NCBI RefSeq assembly: GCF_905171765.1
Contig: NC_053398.1
Location: 46,220,323-46,284,322, forward strand
DNA from: Bufo bufo
Lineage: Eukaryota; Chordata; Amphibia; Anura; Bufonidae
Direction: 5' to 3'
Length of the DNA: 64,000 bases
In this document: positions 53,859-64,000 of the stretch, piece after piece
How positions within the stretch are numbered: position 1 is the first letter of the stretch
How the letters are laid out: each line of letters starts with the position of its first letter
Notes under the pieces: generated by a model
What the model was told of the DNA's origin: nothing
Database searches by the model: none
The model's input: only the letters and a program-made list of their open reading frames with translations
Translations under genes and position numbers: made by a program

Positions 53859-54160
53859 GGGCTGTTTCACACAAGCGAGTCCATTGCGGGAATCACACTA
53901 CGTGTGTGTAAGCGTGATCCTCCGTTCTGGACTTGCACGGCATTATCATGATTTATAATGCTGTGTGCCTCTGCTTGACCTTACTTCTACAGGATCATAC
54001 TGACAGCTTTATGTCACTGTGATTCTGTAGAAGTAAGGTCAAGCAGAGACACACAGCATTATAAATCAGTATAATGCCGTGCAAGTCCAGAACGGAGGAT
54101 CTGCTCACACACAGAGCGTGATTCCCGCAATGGACTCACTCGTGTGAAAAAAAAAAACCC
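53859..54160. mobile_element. Palindromic Harbinger-like MITE
   Basis: GGCTGTTTCACACAAGCGAG after TTA (53856-53858) and 'CTCGTGTGAAA...CCC' at the right. The arms match almost base for base ('tccattgcgggaatcac', 'tccgttctggacttgcacgg', 'tgaccttacttctacag'). Confidence 0.85.
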
Positions 54161-54299
54161 TAGGGAGTTTTTCACTAATGCCAATAAAAATGTATTTTGT
54201 ATAGGAAGTGTCAATGAATTCAATGTATAGGCCTAATTTTCACATCATATCATTTGTGCAAACTTCCTTGGTTGTTCTGCCATTCTATAGGGTCTAGCT

Positions 54300-54950
54300 C
54301 CAGATGATATCCCTCTTAGGTCAGGATCACATAGGGGGAGAGTGTGAGGCTGTTCCTAAAGGACACAGGCCGACAATTGGTCGAATGAGTGCTTATAAGG
54401 CTGCATTCACACGTCCGTGGTGTGTTGCGGACCCGCAAATTGCGGGTCCGCAACACACCAGCCCGGCACCCCCATTGAAATGCCTATTCTTGTCCGCAAG
54501 CTGCGGACAAGAATACGACATGCTCTATCTATTTGCGGAGCTGAGGACCCAAAGATCGGGGGTCGCGCACCGCAAATGCGGATGCGTACAGCACACTGTG
54601 TGCTGTCCGCATCCATTCCGTCCCCATAGAGAATGAATGGGTCCGCACCCGTTCCGCAAAATGGCGGAACGGATGCGGACCCATTTTGCGGACGTGTGAA
54701 TGGAGCCTAAGAAATCCCAGTCAGTGTTGGAGAGACAGCTGAATACAAGTGCTTGGCTATCTCCGGCAGCCTCATAGAGTGAATGGAGTGACGGTGGACA
54801 CGCGTGACCGCTATTCCATTCATATGTGAGATCACGGTGTCCTGTTCTTATGATCTTTGGGGGCCACAACGGTCGGACCCCCTGCCGATCACTCACTTAT
54901 TCTCTATCCTGTGGATAGACGATAAGTTCTTGTAAAGGGATATCCCCTTT
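54300..54950. mobile_element. Degraded T2-like repeat hosting a MITE
   Basis: The right portion 'ggcggaccccctgccgatcactcacttattctctatcctgtgg'-type words and 'gatatcccctttaa' indicate a T2-like end near 54945. A Harbinger-like MITE (54399-54707) sits within. Confidence 0.45.
54399..54707. mobile_element. Harbinger-like MITE, 309 bp
   Basis: GGCTGCATTCACACGTCCG ... CGGACGTGTGAATGGAGCC, flanked by TAA (54396-54398, 54708-54710). Internal hairpins 'gcggacccgcaaattgcgggtccgc' and 'cttgtccgcaagctgcggacaag'. Confidence 0.92.
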
Positions 54951-54959
54951 AAAGGAGAA

Positions 54960-56375
54960 AAGACTGGCAAAAAAATTGTGGGTATGTTTAAAAAAAAATT
55001 CAGTAGGTTTAAAACCATCTGTCAATAAAGCCATGTGTGAATGGGAATTTAACGCCGATCACGTCGCTTCCGTAGAAAATGCCGGTCGCTGCATCATTAA
55101 AAAAAAGGTCTTGCTATGGTTTTAACGCTGCATTCAGATAAAAAAAACACTTTATACAGAGGCAATCCCCCCCCCCCCATAAATCAGTGTATATCAACCT
55201 CTGCATCCATTGACACCTATCTATACGCCTCGCTCCATACAGAGCTGACTTTTATATACAGATCATACCTGGCCAGGCTTTACTCTCACCTCACCAGCCA
55301 CCCTGCCAAAGCTTTCAGTGATGAACACAACAGAAGCAGCACGGGGCACGGGTAGTGCCAGGCCCCCTCTCATATTACTCACAGTCCTGCCAAGGGGCCC
55401 ATTAAGGTGCAGATAAAAGGAAGTGACAGCCTCTCCCCCACTATGACGATACCACTGCATTTAAAGGTACATTACAGGTCTCTTCCATTTACCGCACCTC
55501 CATCGGTTAATTCCTTTCCTCTGGCCGATGCCCCGTCGTTCTCAGTCCCATCGGGTCATATATTCCCGCACACTACTAATAAACACATATGTGGAGAAGT
55601 GGACAGGTTGGTGCGTCTAGATCTTGTCCGACATCCCCGTCTTTATATATGATTGCATTCTGTCATTGTTCTGTACATTAGATCTACATGTATAATAGAT
55701 GCTAGTCAGGTACTCACCGTCCAGACTTTGCTATGTCCTCGTGTCTTGATGTCTACTCCTTTAAATTCCAGCAGGTGCAAAGAAAAAAGTTTGTGGCTCG
55801 CTGCGTGCGCTCTCCCTTTTGCTGTCACTTTGTCTAGATCCCACTGATCTGTCTTTTGGTCGTGGGTCTGATGGCAGGTGAAGGTTTCACTGAGCACAAA
55901 CCGAGGTGGAGCTAAACCAGAAGGACAGGTCTAGGGAGCCAGGGAGGGGACGCCCACACCACAGCCCTGTGACTAGACAGGGGACGATGTGGGTGACACT
56001 GCCATCTATACATGTGTTTCTTTCCACTTCGCCGTTCATTGAGAATCAATGCTTGCATAAGGAAGCGTACAGGCGACTTCTAGAAGTGAGCACCTACCAC
56101 AGACGAGGAGTCACGAAGATGTGCACATCAATGCTCCATAGCTCATGCTTTCGGCACATGATCTTTTTTAGTGACGTGAGCGGTTAATGTCAAGCATTCC
56201 AGTGGTTAATATGTGGGTACTGTCTACGTCGCGGAAACGATTCCGAGAAGGACGTGATGCTGTATTTGCTCAGGACCTGTATAACTAGGTGTCACCCATG
56301 ATAAAGGGGCCAAAAAAAAAAAGGGAAAGGAAAGAACAGGAGCATAGTGAGCTTACGGGAACGCTTTGTTTTGTT
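54960..56375. other. No gene seen
   Basis: About 1.4 kb with no recognised element. C-run at 55169-55178. Short frames lack motifs or support. Confidence 0.4.
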
Positions 56376-56380
56376 TTTAA

Positions 56381-56688
56381 GGCCTCATGCACACGACCGT
56401 ATTTTGTTTCCGTGTCCAATCCGTGTTTTTTTTTGCGGATAGGATGCGGACCCATTCATTTCAATGGGTCCGCAAAAAATGCACACCGTGTGCTGTCCGC
56501 ATCAGTATGTCCGTTCCGTTGCTCCGCAAAAAAAATAGCGCATGTTTTATTTTTTTCTAGTTTGCGGACCAGGATAGGCATTATTACAATGGATCCGCAA
56601 AAAAAACAGATCCGCAGAAAAACGTTTTGTTTTTTGCGAATCCGCAATTTGCGGACCGCAAAACACATACGGTCGTGTGCATGTAGAC
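56381..56688. mobile_element. Family B Harbinger-like MITE
   Basis: GGCCTCATGCACACGACCG ... CGGTCGTGTGCATGTAGAC, flanked by TAA (56378-56380) and TTA (56689-56691). Inner 'gcggacccattcatttcaatgggtccgc' palindrome. Confidence 0.85.
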
Positions 56689-56691
56689 TTA

Positions 56692-56890
56692 GGCTGGGGC
56701 TACAGGGTGATCTTGGCTGCGCCACCCACCGCACGGTGCGGTCACTGAACTGAATGGAGTCGCAGTGAGATTCGCAGCTTGCCACAACCACGACCTGCAG
56801 AATTGTGTGGGATTCTGGGGTTGTCGCAACTTGTGAGTCACACTGTGACAGCGTTCTTTTGTGTGGTTGTGTTGTGGGTGTTGCAGCTTA
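56692..56890. mobile_element. MITE fragment starting GGCTGGGGCTACAGGG
   Basis: Begins straight after the TTA closing the preceding element. Related inverted words 'gcgccacc'/'ggtgcgg' lie near 56720-56745. The right end is not clear. Confidence 0.4.
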
Positions 56891-56968
56891 AGGTGGATAT
56901 ACAGGGCCCGAATAGTGGGCCGATTATCGTTCCTACCAATGCTCGTTTCCGATATTCTGCCTGTCTAA

Positions 56969-57230
56969 GGCTAGGTCTGCACGACGACATTTGTCACAAT
57001 GTCGCACGACAATTTTTATAATGATAGTCTATGGTGTCGCACTGCGACATGCTGCGACTGCGACGCGGCAGTCACAAAAAATCCACTCGAGAAGGATTTT
57101 TCCGCGACTGTCGTGTCGCAGTCGCAGCATGTTGCATTGCGACACCATAGACAAAATGTTGCGCAACAAATGTTGCAGTGCAGTTGTGCCCTATCTGTCG
57201 CGCGACACAGGTCGTCGTGTAGACCTAGCC
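56969..57230. mobile_element. Palindromic Harbinger-like MITE inside another repeat
   Basis: GGCTAGGTCTGCACGACGAC ... GTCGTCGTGTAGACCTAGCC, flanked by TAA (56966-56968, 57231-57233). 'gtctatggtgtcgcac' pairs with 'gcgacaccatagac'. Flanking 'aggtggatatacagggcccg' and 'aggtgctgcagatcaccc' belong to the host repeat (about 56890-57350). Confidence 0.93.
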
Positions 57231-57382
57231 TAAAGGTGCTGCAGATCACCCAATGAACAAGCGAAATGCTCGTTCATTGGGTGACGCAATCAGAGGTGCG
57301 GACAACTCAGTCATCGTTCCCGGCCAGCAGATTGTGCTGTCTAAATAGCCTCTGCTGCCCAGGAGCAACACTCGTCCCCTTA

Positions 57383-57893
57383 GGTCTCTTGCACACAACT
57401 GCTTTGCCCTCTTTCACACTACCGTTTGTTTGTTTTTTCGTTTTGCGGGCCGTTTTTTGCACGGAAACAAAATACGGTCATGTGCATGAGGCCTTAGGCT
57501 CCATTCACACATCCGTGTATGTTTTGCGGATCCACGGATACGCAAAACACGGACAGCGGCAATGTGCGTTCTGCATTTTGCGGACCGCAAATTGCCGGCA
57601 CTAAGAGAATATACCTATTCTTGTCCGCTATTGCCTTAGGATCCATTCACACGTCCGCAATTTCGTTCCGCACTTTGCGGAACGGAATTGCGGACCCATT
57701 CATTTCTATGGGGCAGCACGATGTGCTGCCCGGATCCAGAATTGCGGATCCGCACTTCCGGGTCGGCAATTCCGATCCGCAATTGCGGACAAGAAAAGGC
57801 ATTTTCTATGAGAATGCCGGCCATGTGCGGTCCGCAAAACACACACGGACGTGTGAATGGACCCATAGCCATACGGTAGTGTGAAAGAGGTCT
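57383..57893. mobile_element. Cluster of nested Harbinger-like MITEs
   Basis: 57383-57493 runs GGTCTCTTGCACACAACTG to CATGTGCATGAGGCC between TTA triplets (57380-57382, 57494-57496). The next element starts at 57497 (GGCTCCATTCACACATCCG) from the shared TTA. 57639-57864 runs GGATCCATTCACACGTCCG to CGGACGTGTGAATGGACCC after TTA. An older pair, CCTCTTTCACACTACCGT (57406) and ACGGTAGTGTGAAAGAGG (57874-57891), encloses them. Confidence 0.7.
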
Positions 57894-58808
57894 TTTTCTG
57901 TATTTTGCAGTCCGTTTTTCACGGATCTGTTTTTCCGTTTTTTGTTTCAGTAGTGTTTCCGCTTCCGTTCCGTTTTTCCGTTTGGTTTCCTTTTGTAAAC
58001 CGTTTTTTGCGGATTGCAAACGGAAACGGAAGCATACAATAATGTTTAAACAGTAAGTACATAAAAAAATTGGGCTGGGCATAAAATTTTCAATAGATGG
58101 TTCCGCAAAAACGGAACGGATACGGAAGACATATGGATGCATTCAGTTTTTTTTGCGGACCCATTGACTTGAATAGAGCCACGGATCGTTAAGCCTCATT
58201 CACACGTCCGTGTCAGTGCTCAAATCCATGAGAAGGTGGTCAGTGATGGATCCGTAAAGCTGTCCGTGAAGGATCCGTGTTGGGTCCGTGGGTCCGTTTT
58301 TTGCTGTCCGTGTTTCACTGACACGGAACAGCTGAAAAATGATTTTCAAAGCATCTCTTCCTAATGATTCATGAAACATGGATGCAACACGGATGGCATC
58401 TGTGGTTTTCACGGATCCATAGACTATAATGGGCGTGATGGATTCGTGAACACGGACAAAATAGAGCATGCATCCGCGCTGAAAACGCGGACCCACGGAC
58501 CGTGCTAAAACACTGGTGTCTGAATACACACATTAAAATGAATGGGGGACGTGTGCTGTCCGTGGAGAACACACACAGCACACGTCCGTGAAACACTGAC
58601 GTGTGAATGAGGCTTTATTTGCGGGCAATAATAGGACATGTTCTATGTTTGAACGGAACGGAAATACAGAAATGGAAGGCATACGGAATACATTCCGTTT
58701 TTTTTGTGGATCCATTGAAATGAATGGTTCCATATATGGTCCGTATACGGAACTAAAAAAAAAAACGGAACGTAAACGGGAAAAAAAAAAGTTTGTGTGC
58801 AGGAGGCC
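57894..58808. mobile_element. Family B-type MITE interrupted by another MITE
   Basis: The interior 'attgggctgggcataaaattttcaatagatgg' matches 59345-59395. The right end GTGTGCAGGAGGCC lies before TTA. The left terminus is lost. A younger MITE occupies 58192-58614. Confidence 0.7.
58192..58614. mobile_element. Harbinger-like MITE, 423 bp, nested
   Basis: AGCCTCATTCACACGTCCGT ... GACGTGTGAATGAGGCT, flanked by TTA (58189-58191, 58615-58617). Confidence 0.92.
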
Positions 58809-58942
58809 TTACTGTGGAGGTGATCGCAGCGCTTTACCTCCACTTGACGAGCAGCCGACTGTCCGGAAGGAACGCTTTCTTCCCGACAATCAGCTTCTCA
58901 TCGCCCGGTGTAAAAGCAACTCGGCATGTAGCTCCAGCTTAA

Positions 58943-59222
58943 AGGAAATCTGTCACCAACCCCCAAAGGGAACAGTAATGCTGCTGCTGATCACGGATCA
59001 TTAACCCTAAACTGATACTGAAAACATTCATGAGCGTGTGACCGTGATGGAGAGGACTCCAGAAGAAGCCTTCTCAATGTATTCCAGACCTGGTTTGCGG
59101 GCACACAGCGGGGGAAGGGGGTGAGAATGGACATATAAATTAGTGATCCAAGGTCAGTGGGTGCAGTAGTATTCATGCAGTACTGGCATTCAATAGGGAT
59201 TGGCGGAGGTGACACATTCCCC
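58943..59222. mobile_element. T2-like MITE, worn
   Basis: AGGAAATCTGTCACCAACCC after TTAA (58939-58942); right 'GGAGGTGACACATTCCCC' before TTAG. Arms are largely different, so recognition rests on the ends. Confidence 0.6.
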
Positions 59223-59225
59223 TTA

Positions 59226-59518
59226 GGCCTCCTGCACACGACCGTATGGCTTTTTCAGTGTTTTGCGGTCCGTTTTTCACGGATCCGATGTTCCGTTTTT
59301 TGTTTCCGTTTCTGATCCGTTTTTCCGTATGGAATATACAGTGTACAGTAATTACATAGATAAAATTGGGCTGGGCATAACATTTTCAATAGATGGTTCC
59401 GCAAAAAACGGAACAGAAACGGAAGACATACGGATGCATTTCTGCATGTGTTCCGTTTTTTTGCGGACCCATTGACTTGAATGTAGCCATGGAACGTGAT
59501 TTGCGGGCAATAATAGGA
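59226..59518. mobile_element. Family B MITE, right end missing
   Basis: GGCCTCCTGCACACGACCG after TTA (59223-59225), same interior as 57894-58808, ending abruptly after 'gcgggcaataataggacat'. Confidence 0.75.
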
Positions 59519-59519
59519 C

Positions 59520-59850
59520 ATAGAAAAAATGTGGGGGATTGGGTCAGCACAACCTGTATGTAGGTGCACATCACTATGGCGAAATACATATACAAACGGA
59601 GAATACAAATGTGATCGCATTCTACATCCAGCACTCTGCCCTGCCTCCATGCTGGATGAGACATTGGTGTACATTTTGGCCAAAGCGTAATAAGCCACTC
59701 ACGTCAAGGTCGCCTCATTTGAGTGGTCCCTAACACAAGTTCCTACCTGTTTATGGGCCATGACAGCCACACAAAGTCCAGGGAATGCAGGTCAGCGTGC
59801 ACGCCAAGCACACTCTGCTTTTAACCCCGCGCACACATGCCTGCTGCTTC
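59520..59850. other. No gene seen
   Basis: No recognised ends or supported frame. Confidence 0.35.
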
Positions 59851-59943
59851 ATCCAGCCCTGTTCTTTTGATTGGCGAGGCCCCAGCAGTCAGATCCCCAA
59901 CGATCAGACACTTATCCGGTGGATGGGGAATAAGTAATATTAA

Positions 59944-60210
59944 AGGGCACCTGTCACCAGATTTATAGCAGTAAAGCAGGCTGACCTGAGACATGTGCAC
60001 TGGCAAGCAGAAGACATCTGTGTTGGTCCCGTCCTCATCTGTGCCCGCATTCCTGAGAAATATGAAGTTTTAATATATGCATAGGAGCCTCTAGGTGCAA
60101 CGGGGGCGTTGCCGTTACTCCTAAAAGCTCTTTCTGCAAATGCCACGTCCTCTCCACTTTGATTGACGGAGATTCTAGGTGTAATGGCAACACCCCTGTT
60201 GCTCCTAGAC
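59944..60210. mobile_element. T2-like MITE, half copy
   Basis: AGGGCACCTGTCACCAGATT after TTAA (59940-59943). It follows the same order as 16561-16836 and 18199-18685, then breaks off after 'cacccctgttgctcctag'. Confidence 0.75.
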
Positions 60211-60214
60211 TCTA

Positions 60215-60660
60215 CAGGGTTCATGTGGTAAAACCAGAAAAACAGAAACCCAGTAAAAACCTCTGTAAGGATTCATGTGCAAATGTAAAAAAGAACTGAA
60301 GAGCGACGCACGGCATCTCCCTGCAGCCACCAGTAAAAGCGCACAGTCCTTCATTGTGCTCCAGCTTTTCTGTTGACCCATTGATTCGAATGGTTAAGTC
60401 CTGCATGAAAAATGCAAAACCCATTGATCTGAAGGGGCCAGTTTTTAGTCTGGGTGCTTGCAGGTTTATGTGTACATGAGCCCTAAAGAGGTTTTATAGT
60501 TCTGTGTTTTTTTAAGAAACCGCGCCATTCTTGTTTGTGGTGTTTGTCAGGTATTAATGTAAATGGGGCTGAGCGGCAACACCAGACTGAAGCCATGCAC
60601 AAGAATGGTGTTATATCTGAAAAAAAATACAAACCCTTGTTTCTATTCCTGGAGAGACCC
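60215..60660. other. MITE debris, no gene
   Basis: 'gtttatgtgtacatgagccc' before TAA at about 60465-60487 is a family B-type right end. The left end is not found. The remainder shows no frame or boundary. Confidence 0.4.
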
Positions 60661-60736
60661 TTTAACCCCTTCCCGACATGCACTGTACATGTACGGCACA
60701 GCCAGAAGTGACTTCCTGCAATCTGCCTTAAATGTA

Positions 60737-60899
60737 CAGATGTAGCAGGGTTAACACACATGCTTTATGAGACATGTTATCTAAACTAAATGCAACTAAA
60801 TGCGTTAAGCAATTGCTTGTCAATGGCTTTTGTTTCACAATAACGCGATGAGTTAAGAAATTTGAGTTAAGAGTGTGTGTGTTACCCCTGCTACATCTG
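60737..60899. mobile_element. Mariner-type MITE, 163 bp
   Basis: CAGATGTAGCAGGGTTAACA and ...GTTACCCCTGCTACATCTG are inverted ends flanked by TA. It splits a repeat starting 'ccccttcccgacatgcactg' (about 60665), which resumes with 'tggcgctgtgatcggg'. Confidence 0.85.
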
Positions 60900-61197
60900 T
60901 ATGGCGCTGTGATCGGGTGAGCACAGAAGCTGCGCTTGCTCAATCTGTACAAGGACCTGGCTTTTAGAAGGCCTCTGCTTTATCTGCTGGCATCGCTGAT
61001 AACTCACATGCCAATAATTGAACCCCTTCTAAGGGGCATACATAGGGAAGGAGCTCCCTCTTAAACTCCATTGGCTCCCCTTGATGCAAGTGTGGGGTGG
61101 CACCTGGTAGCCTTACAAAGGCCTCTGGGCCTGCCACGTATGGAATTTTATTAGGCTCAGCGCCTAGGCTGGGTCTCATAGGCAACTGTCAGGGTAA

Positions 61198-61504
61198 GGC
61201 CGAATGCACATGGCCGTGTTCCACGGCCGTGAACGGTCCGTGGTATCCCGGCCTGGATTCCCGCTGACAGCAGGAGCGCACGGCGTCATTGGTTGCTATG
61301 ACGCCATGGGGTTCATGCCACCGCTGCACTACAGTTATACATTCGTATAGATCATATGAGTGTATTACTGTAGTGCAGTGGCGGCATGAAGTGCACGGCG
61401 TCAAAGCAACCAATGACGCCGTGCACTTCTGCTGTCAGCAGGATGCCAGGCCGGGATACCACGGACCGTTCATGGCCGCGGAACACGGCCGTGTGCATTC
61501 GGCC
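61198..61504. mobile_element. Palindromic Harbinger-like MITE, 307 bp
   Basis: GGCCGAATGCACATGGCCG ... CGGCCGTGTGCATTCGGCC, flanked by TAA (61195-61197, 61505-61507). Arms pair nearly throughout ('gtggtatcccggcctgg', 'cgtcattggttgctatgacgcc'). Confidence 0.94.
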
Positions 61505-61508
61505 TAAT

Positions 61509-62455
61509 AGAAACATAGAAACATAGAAACATAGAATGTGTCGGCAGATAAGAACCATTTGGCCCATCTAGTCTGCCCAATATACTGAATACTATGGATA
61601 GCCCCCGGCCCTATCTTATATGAAGGATGGCCTTATGCCTATCCCATGCATGCTTAAACCCCTTCACTGTATTTGCAGCTACCACTTCTGCAGGAAGGCT
61701 ATTCCATGCATCCACTACTCTCTCAGTAAAGTAATACTTCCTTATATTACTTTTAAACCTTTGCCCCTCTAATTTAAAACTGTGTCCTCTTGTGGTAGTT
61801 TTTCTTCTTTTAAATATGCTCTCCTCCTTTACCGAGTTGATTCCCTTTATGTATTTAGCAGTTTCTATCATATCCCCTCTGTCTCGTCTTTCTTCCAAGC
61901 TATACATGTTAAGGTCCTTTAACCTTTCCTGGTAAGTTTTATCCTGCAATCCATGTACTAGTTTAGTAGCTCTTCTCTGAACTCTCTCTAGAGTATCTAT
62001 ATCCTTCTGGAGATATGGCCTCCAGTACTGCGCACAATACTCCAAGTGAGGTCTCACCAGTGTTCTGTACAGCGGCATAAGCACTTCACTCTTTCTACTG
62101 CTTATACCTCTCCCTATACATCCAAGCATTCTGCTGGCATTTCGTGCTGCTCTATTACATTGTCTTCACACCTTTAAGTCTTCTGAAATAATTACTCCTA
62201 AATCCCTTTCCTCAGATACTGAGGTCAGGACTGTGTCAAATATTCTATATTCTGCCCTTGGGTTTTTACGCCCCAGGTGCATTATCTTGCACTTATCCAC
62301 ATTAAATTTCAGTTGCCAGAGTTCTGACCATTCTTCTAGTTTTCCTAAATCCTTTTCCATTTGGCGTTTCCCTCCAGGAACATCAACCCTGTTACATGTA
62401 TTATACTGCATTGAAACAGGAATCAGACCCTCAAAAGCTGAAGTACCATAGTGGG
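61509..62455 (-). mobile_element. CR1-group LINE, 5'-truncated 3' end
   Basis: On the minus strand, the coding tail is followed by a short 3' region and ends in three 8-bp TTTCTATG-type repeats (61509-61534). Terminal 8-bp tandem repeats of this kind are typical of CR1 LINEs. The 5' end is cut at about 62455. Confidence 0.85.
61611..62411 (-). pseudogene. CR1-type reverse transcriptase, C-terminal region
   Basis: From 62411: 'KDLGKLEEWSELWQLKFNVD', 'KCKIMHLGR', 'SEERDLGVIISEDLKV', then a TGA (62168-62166). It continues in the same frame 'RQCNRAARNA.RMLGCIGR', 'YRTLVRPHLEYCAQYWRPYL', 'DTLERVQRRATKLVHGL', 'RRDRGDMIETAKYIKGI', 'RVVDAWNSLPAEVV', to the stop at 61611. These are the thumb and C-terminal signatures of CR1/L2-group LINE proteins. 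The palm with its catalytic Asp pair is missing through 5' truncation. A single nonsense codon, probably CGA to TGA, is the only break seen. Confidence 0.9.
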
Positions 62456-62459
62456 GCTA

Positions 62460-62610
62460 AGTTAAAAAAATAAATAAATATATATATATATTATAAAAAA
62501 AAAAAAATCTCAAGTGTCAAAAAATAAAAGTGCCCCTTCCCCTCATCAAGCCATTTCCAAATGTTAAAAATATAAAAAATATAAAAAATAGACAAAAAGC
62601 GATTGAAAAG
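62460..62610. repeat. AT-rich low-complexity tract
   Basis: AAAT and AT runs at 62466-62505 and a 'ataaaaaat' repeat at 62570-62592. Confidence 0.7.
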
Positions 62611-62766
62611 TACTATGAGGCACATTTATTAAGACCAGCGTTTTAGACACAGGTCTTAATAAAGGCCAGCACTGGCGGTGGATTCGCCAGAGTTATGAAG
62701 AGGCACCGGCCTCGACATAACTTTGGCGGATTGACCGACGCTTCTAAATGTATGACAGCTTCCTTC

Positions 62767-63896
62767 TAGGGTTGTTGCGGGTATCGAAATATCGATACTT
62801 TTGTCCCGGTATTGATACAATACCGGGATTTGACATTTATCGATACTAGGCTGCCCTACTGCGCAGCCTAGCATCAGAGAACATGGAGCGCGCTGCTGTC
62901 TGCGTGCTCATCTTCCCTCGGCAGCACAGGGGAGAAGGAGTCACTCTCTCCCTTCCCCCTGTGCCGCTGCTGCCAATAAGAAGAGAGAGAGAGGGGGCGG
63001 GCACACTGCGCCACCAATGATAGTTAACCTTTAATACAGGAGGCAGGTGCCAGCAGCAGAATTACATAGCCAGCACCCTGCCTCTGACAGGGAGCTGCGA
63101 TCAGCAGCAGTGGCAGTTAACCCCTCAAGTGCGGCGCCTGAGGGGTTAACTGCCGCTGATCTGCTGCGGACACACGCCTCCTGTATTAAAAGTTAAATAT
63201 CATTGGCGCGCAGTGCGCCCGGCTCCCCTCCCCAGTATCAAAATCATTGGTGGCAGTGGCCACAGGGTCCCTTCCCCTTTCTCATTGGTGGAAATGGCAG
63301 CTTCTGATCGGAGCCCTAGCAGTGTAATCCTGGGGCTCTGATTGGTTACCATGGCAGCCAGGACGCTACTGAACCCCTCGCTGCCATGGTAATCTCCCTG
63401 CTGCTGTGTGTACTATGCACAGGGCAGCAGGGAGAGTGTGAGGTCCTATTCACCCTGATAGAGCTCTATTAGGGTGAATAGGACAAGGGATGAAAAGATC
63501 CCAGGTTCTAGCCCCTAAGGGGGGAAATAGTTATTAAATAAAAAGTAAAAATAAAAACAAAGTTTAAAAAAACACCAAAATACTAAATATAAATCACCCC
63601 CTTTCCCAATTTTACATATAAAATATATAAACAATAAATAAATAAACATATCCCATATTGCTACGTCCGAAAAGTGACTCCAAACTATTAAAAATATTAA
63701 AAAATCTCCTATTCAGTGAACGCCGGAACAGTAAAAATAAATAAAAACTGCACGATTCGCCATTTTTTTAAATGCGGAATGCACGTGGCTTTTTTGGGGT
63801 TTTATTTTTTCGCGTGGTATCGAATGGTATCGGGTATCGCAATACTTTTTTATGGTATCGAAATCGAATAAAAATGTTGGTATCGCAACAACCCTA
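62767..63896. mobile_element. hAT-like element, 1130 bp
   Basis: TAGGGTTGTTGCGGGTATCG and ...GGTATCGCAACAACCCTA are inverted ends. Flanks CTTCCTTC (62759-62766) and CTTCCTTG (63897-63904) match at 7 of 8. Sub-terminal sequence is rich in 'gtatcgata' words. No transposase. It carries a module of the AT-rich repeat seen at 1-1240. Confidence 0.9.
63590..63780. repeat. AT-rich repeat module inside the hAT element
   Basis: 'ctacgtccgaaaagtgactcc', 'cagtgaacgccggaacagtaaaaa' and 'taaataaaaact' line up in order with 238-330 and 587-655 of the tandem repeat at the window start. Confidence 0.6.
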
Positions 63897-64000
63897 CTTC
63901 CTTGCTGTTTTACATTTAGACCTTTTTCTGCACCTAAAACAGCCGTAGAAAATGGTAAATGAGATGGGCCTTCCGGCCTGTCCCCTTCCCACCCACACCA

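Larger units (their letters stand above)
62620..64000. mobile_element. Palindromic MITE split by a hAT element
   Basis: 'gcacatttattaagaccagcg' and 'acaggtcttaataaaggcc' at the left, and 'tttacatttagacc...aaacagccg.agaaaatggtaaatgagatgggcc' at the right, have the style of a fold-back repeat. The hAT element at 62767-63896 sits in between. Confidence 0.5.

Noticed and set aside
57636..58142. 168-residue minus-strand frame
   Set aside because: It spans several MITE boundaries and has no recognisable domain.

Overview
The window looks like repeat-dense vertebrate nuclear DNA, most likely from a frog or toad. That assignment is inference. It rests on the mixture and density of PIF/Harbinger-like, T2/Kolobok-like (TTAA), hAT and Tc1/mariner elements, with L1-clade and CR1 LINEs and a Ty3/Gypsy remnant. 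I find no convincing host exon, rRNA, tRNA or CRISPR array. The window is intergenic or lies inside a very long intron.

Shorthand used in the entries. 'Family A' is a roughly 0.9 kb palindrome-rich MITE with ends GGCCTCTTTCACACGGGCG and a 3-bp TTA/TAA target duplication. 'Family B' is a shorter MITE with ends of the type GGCCTCATGCACACGA and the same target duplication. Both are PIF/Harbinger-like. 'T2-like' elements start AGGG...CTGTCA next to TTAA. 'hAT-like' elements have 8-bp target duplications.

Layout. 1-7 kb: an AT-rich tandem repeat, a family A copy fused to a Gypsy integrase tail, MITEs, and a palindromic element carrying a minisatellite. 7-10.2 kb: a hAT element with a perfect 8-bp target duplication, hosting a second hAT-like element with a ~1 kb minisatellite. 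10.5-14.2 kb: family A, hAT and T2-like MITEs and a Tc1 fossil. 14.9-16.5 kb: a full-length Tc1 element with a complete transposase frame whose catalytic glutamate is lysine. 16.5-25.3 kb: MITEs plus a large inverted duplication (20.7-22.4 kb) hit later by a hAT MITE and a fold-back mariner element. 25.4-28.6 kb: a broken L1-clade LINE interrupted by an insert with a hammerhead-like motif. 28.6-35 kb: MITEs, a second hammerhead-like motif and a minisatellite. 35.4-36.4 kb: a Tc1 element with DD36E spacing. 36.9-40.9 kb: a three-level nest, hAT containing Tc1 containing hAT. 41.7-46.8 kb: MITEs and a Tc1 element broken by three insertions. 47.8-49.4 kb: a second copy of the first Tc1 family, inverted. 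49.4-61.2 kb: low-feature DNA, then a pile-up of Harbinger-like MITEs. 61.2-64 kb: a palindromic MITE, a CR1 LINE 3' end and a hAT element.

All the coding sequence seen is transposon-derived, and every copy carries at least one visible lesion. The non-autonomous elements depend on transposases not encoded here. The most interesting observations are the DD34K Tc1 copy, two hammerhead-ribozyme-like folds, datable nested insertions, MITEs joined through a shared TTA, palindromic CRE-type sites spread by family A, and a 441-bp unclassified insert with a 12-bp target duplication.
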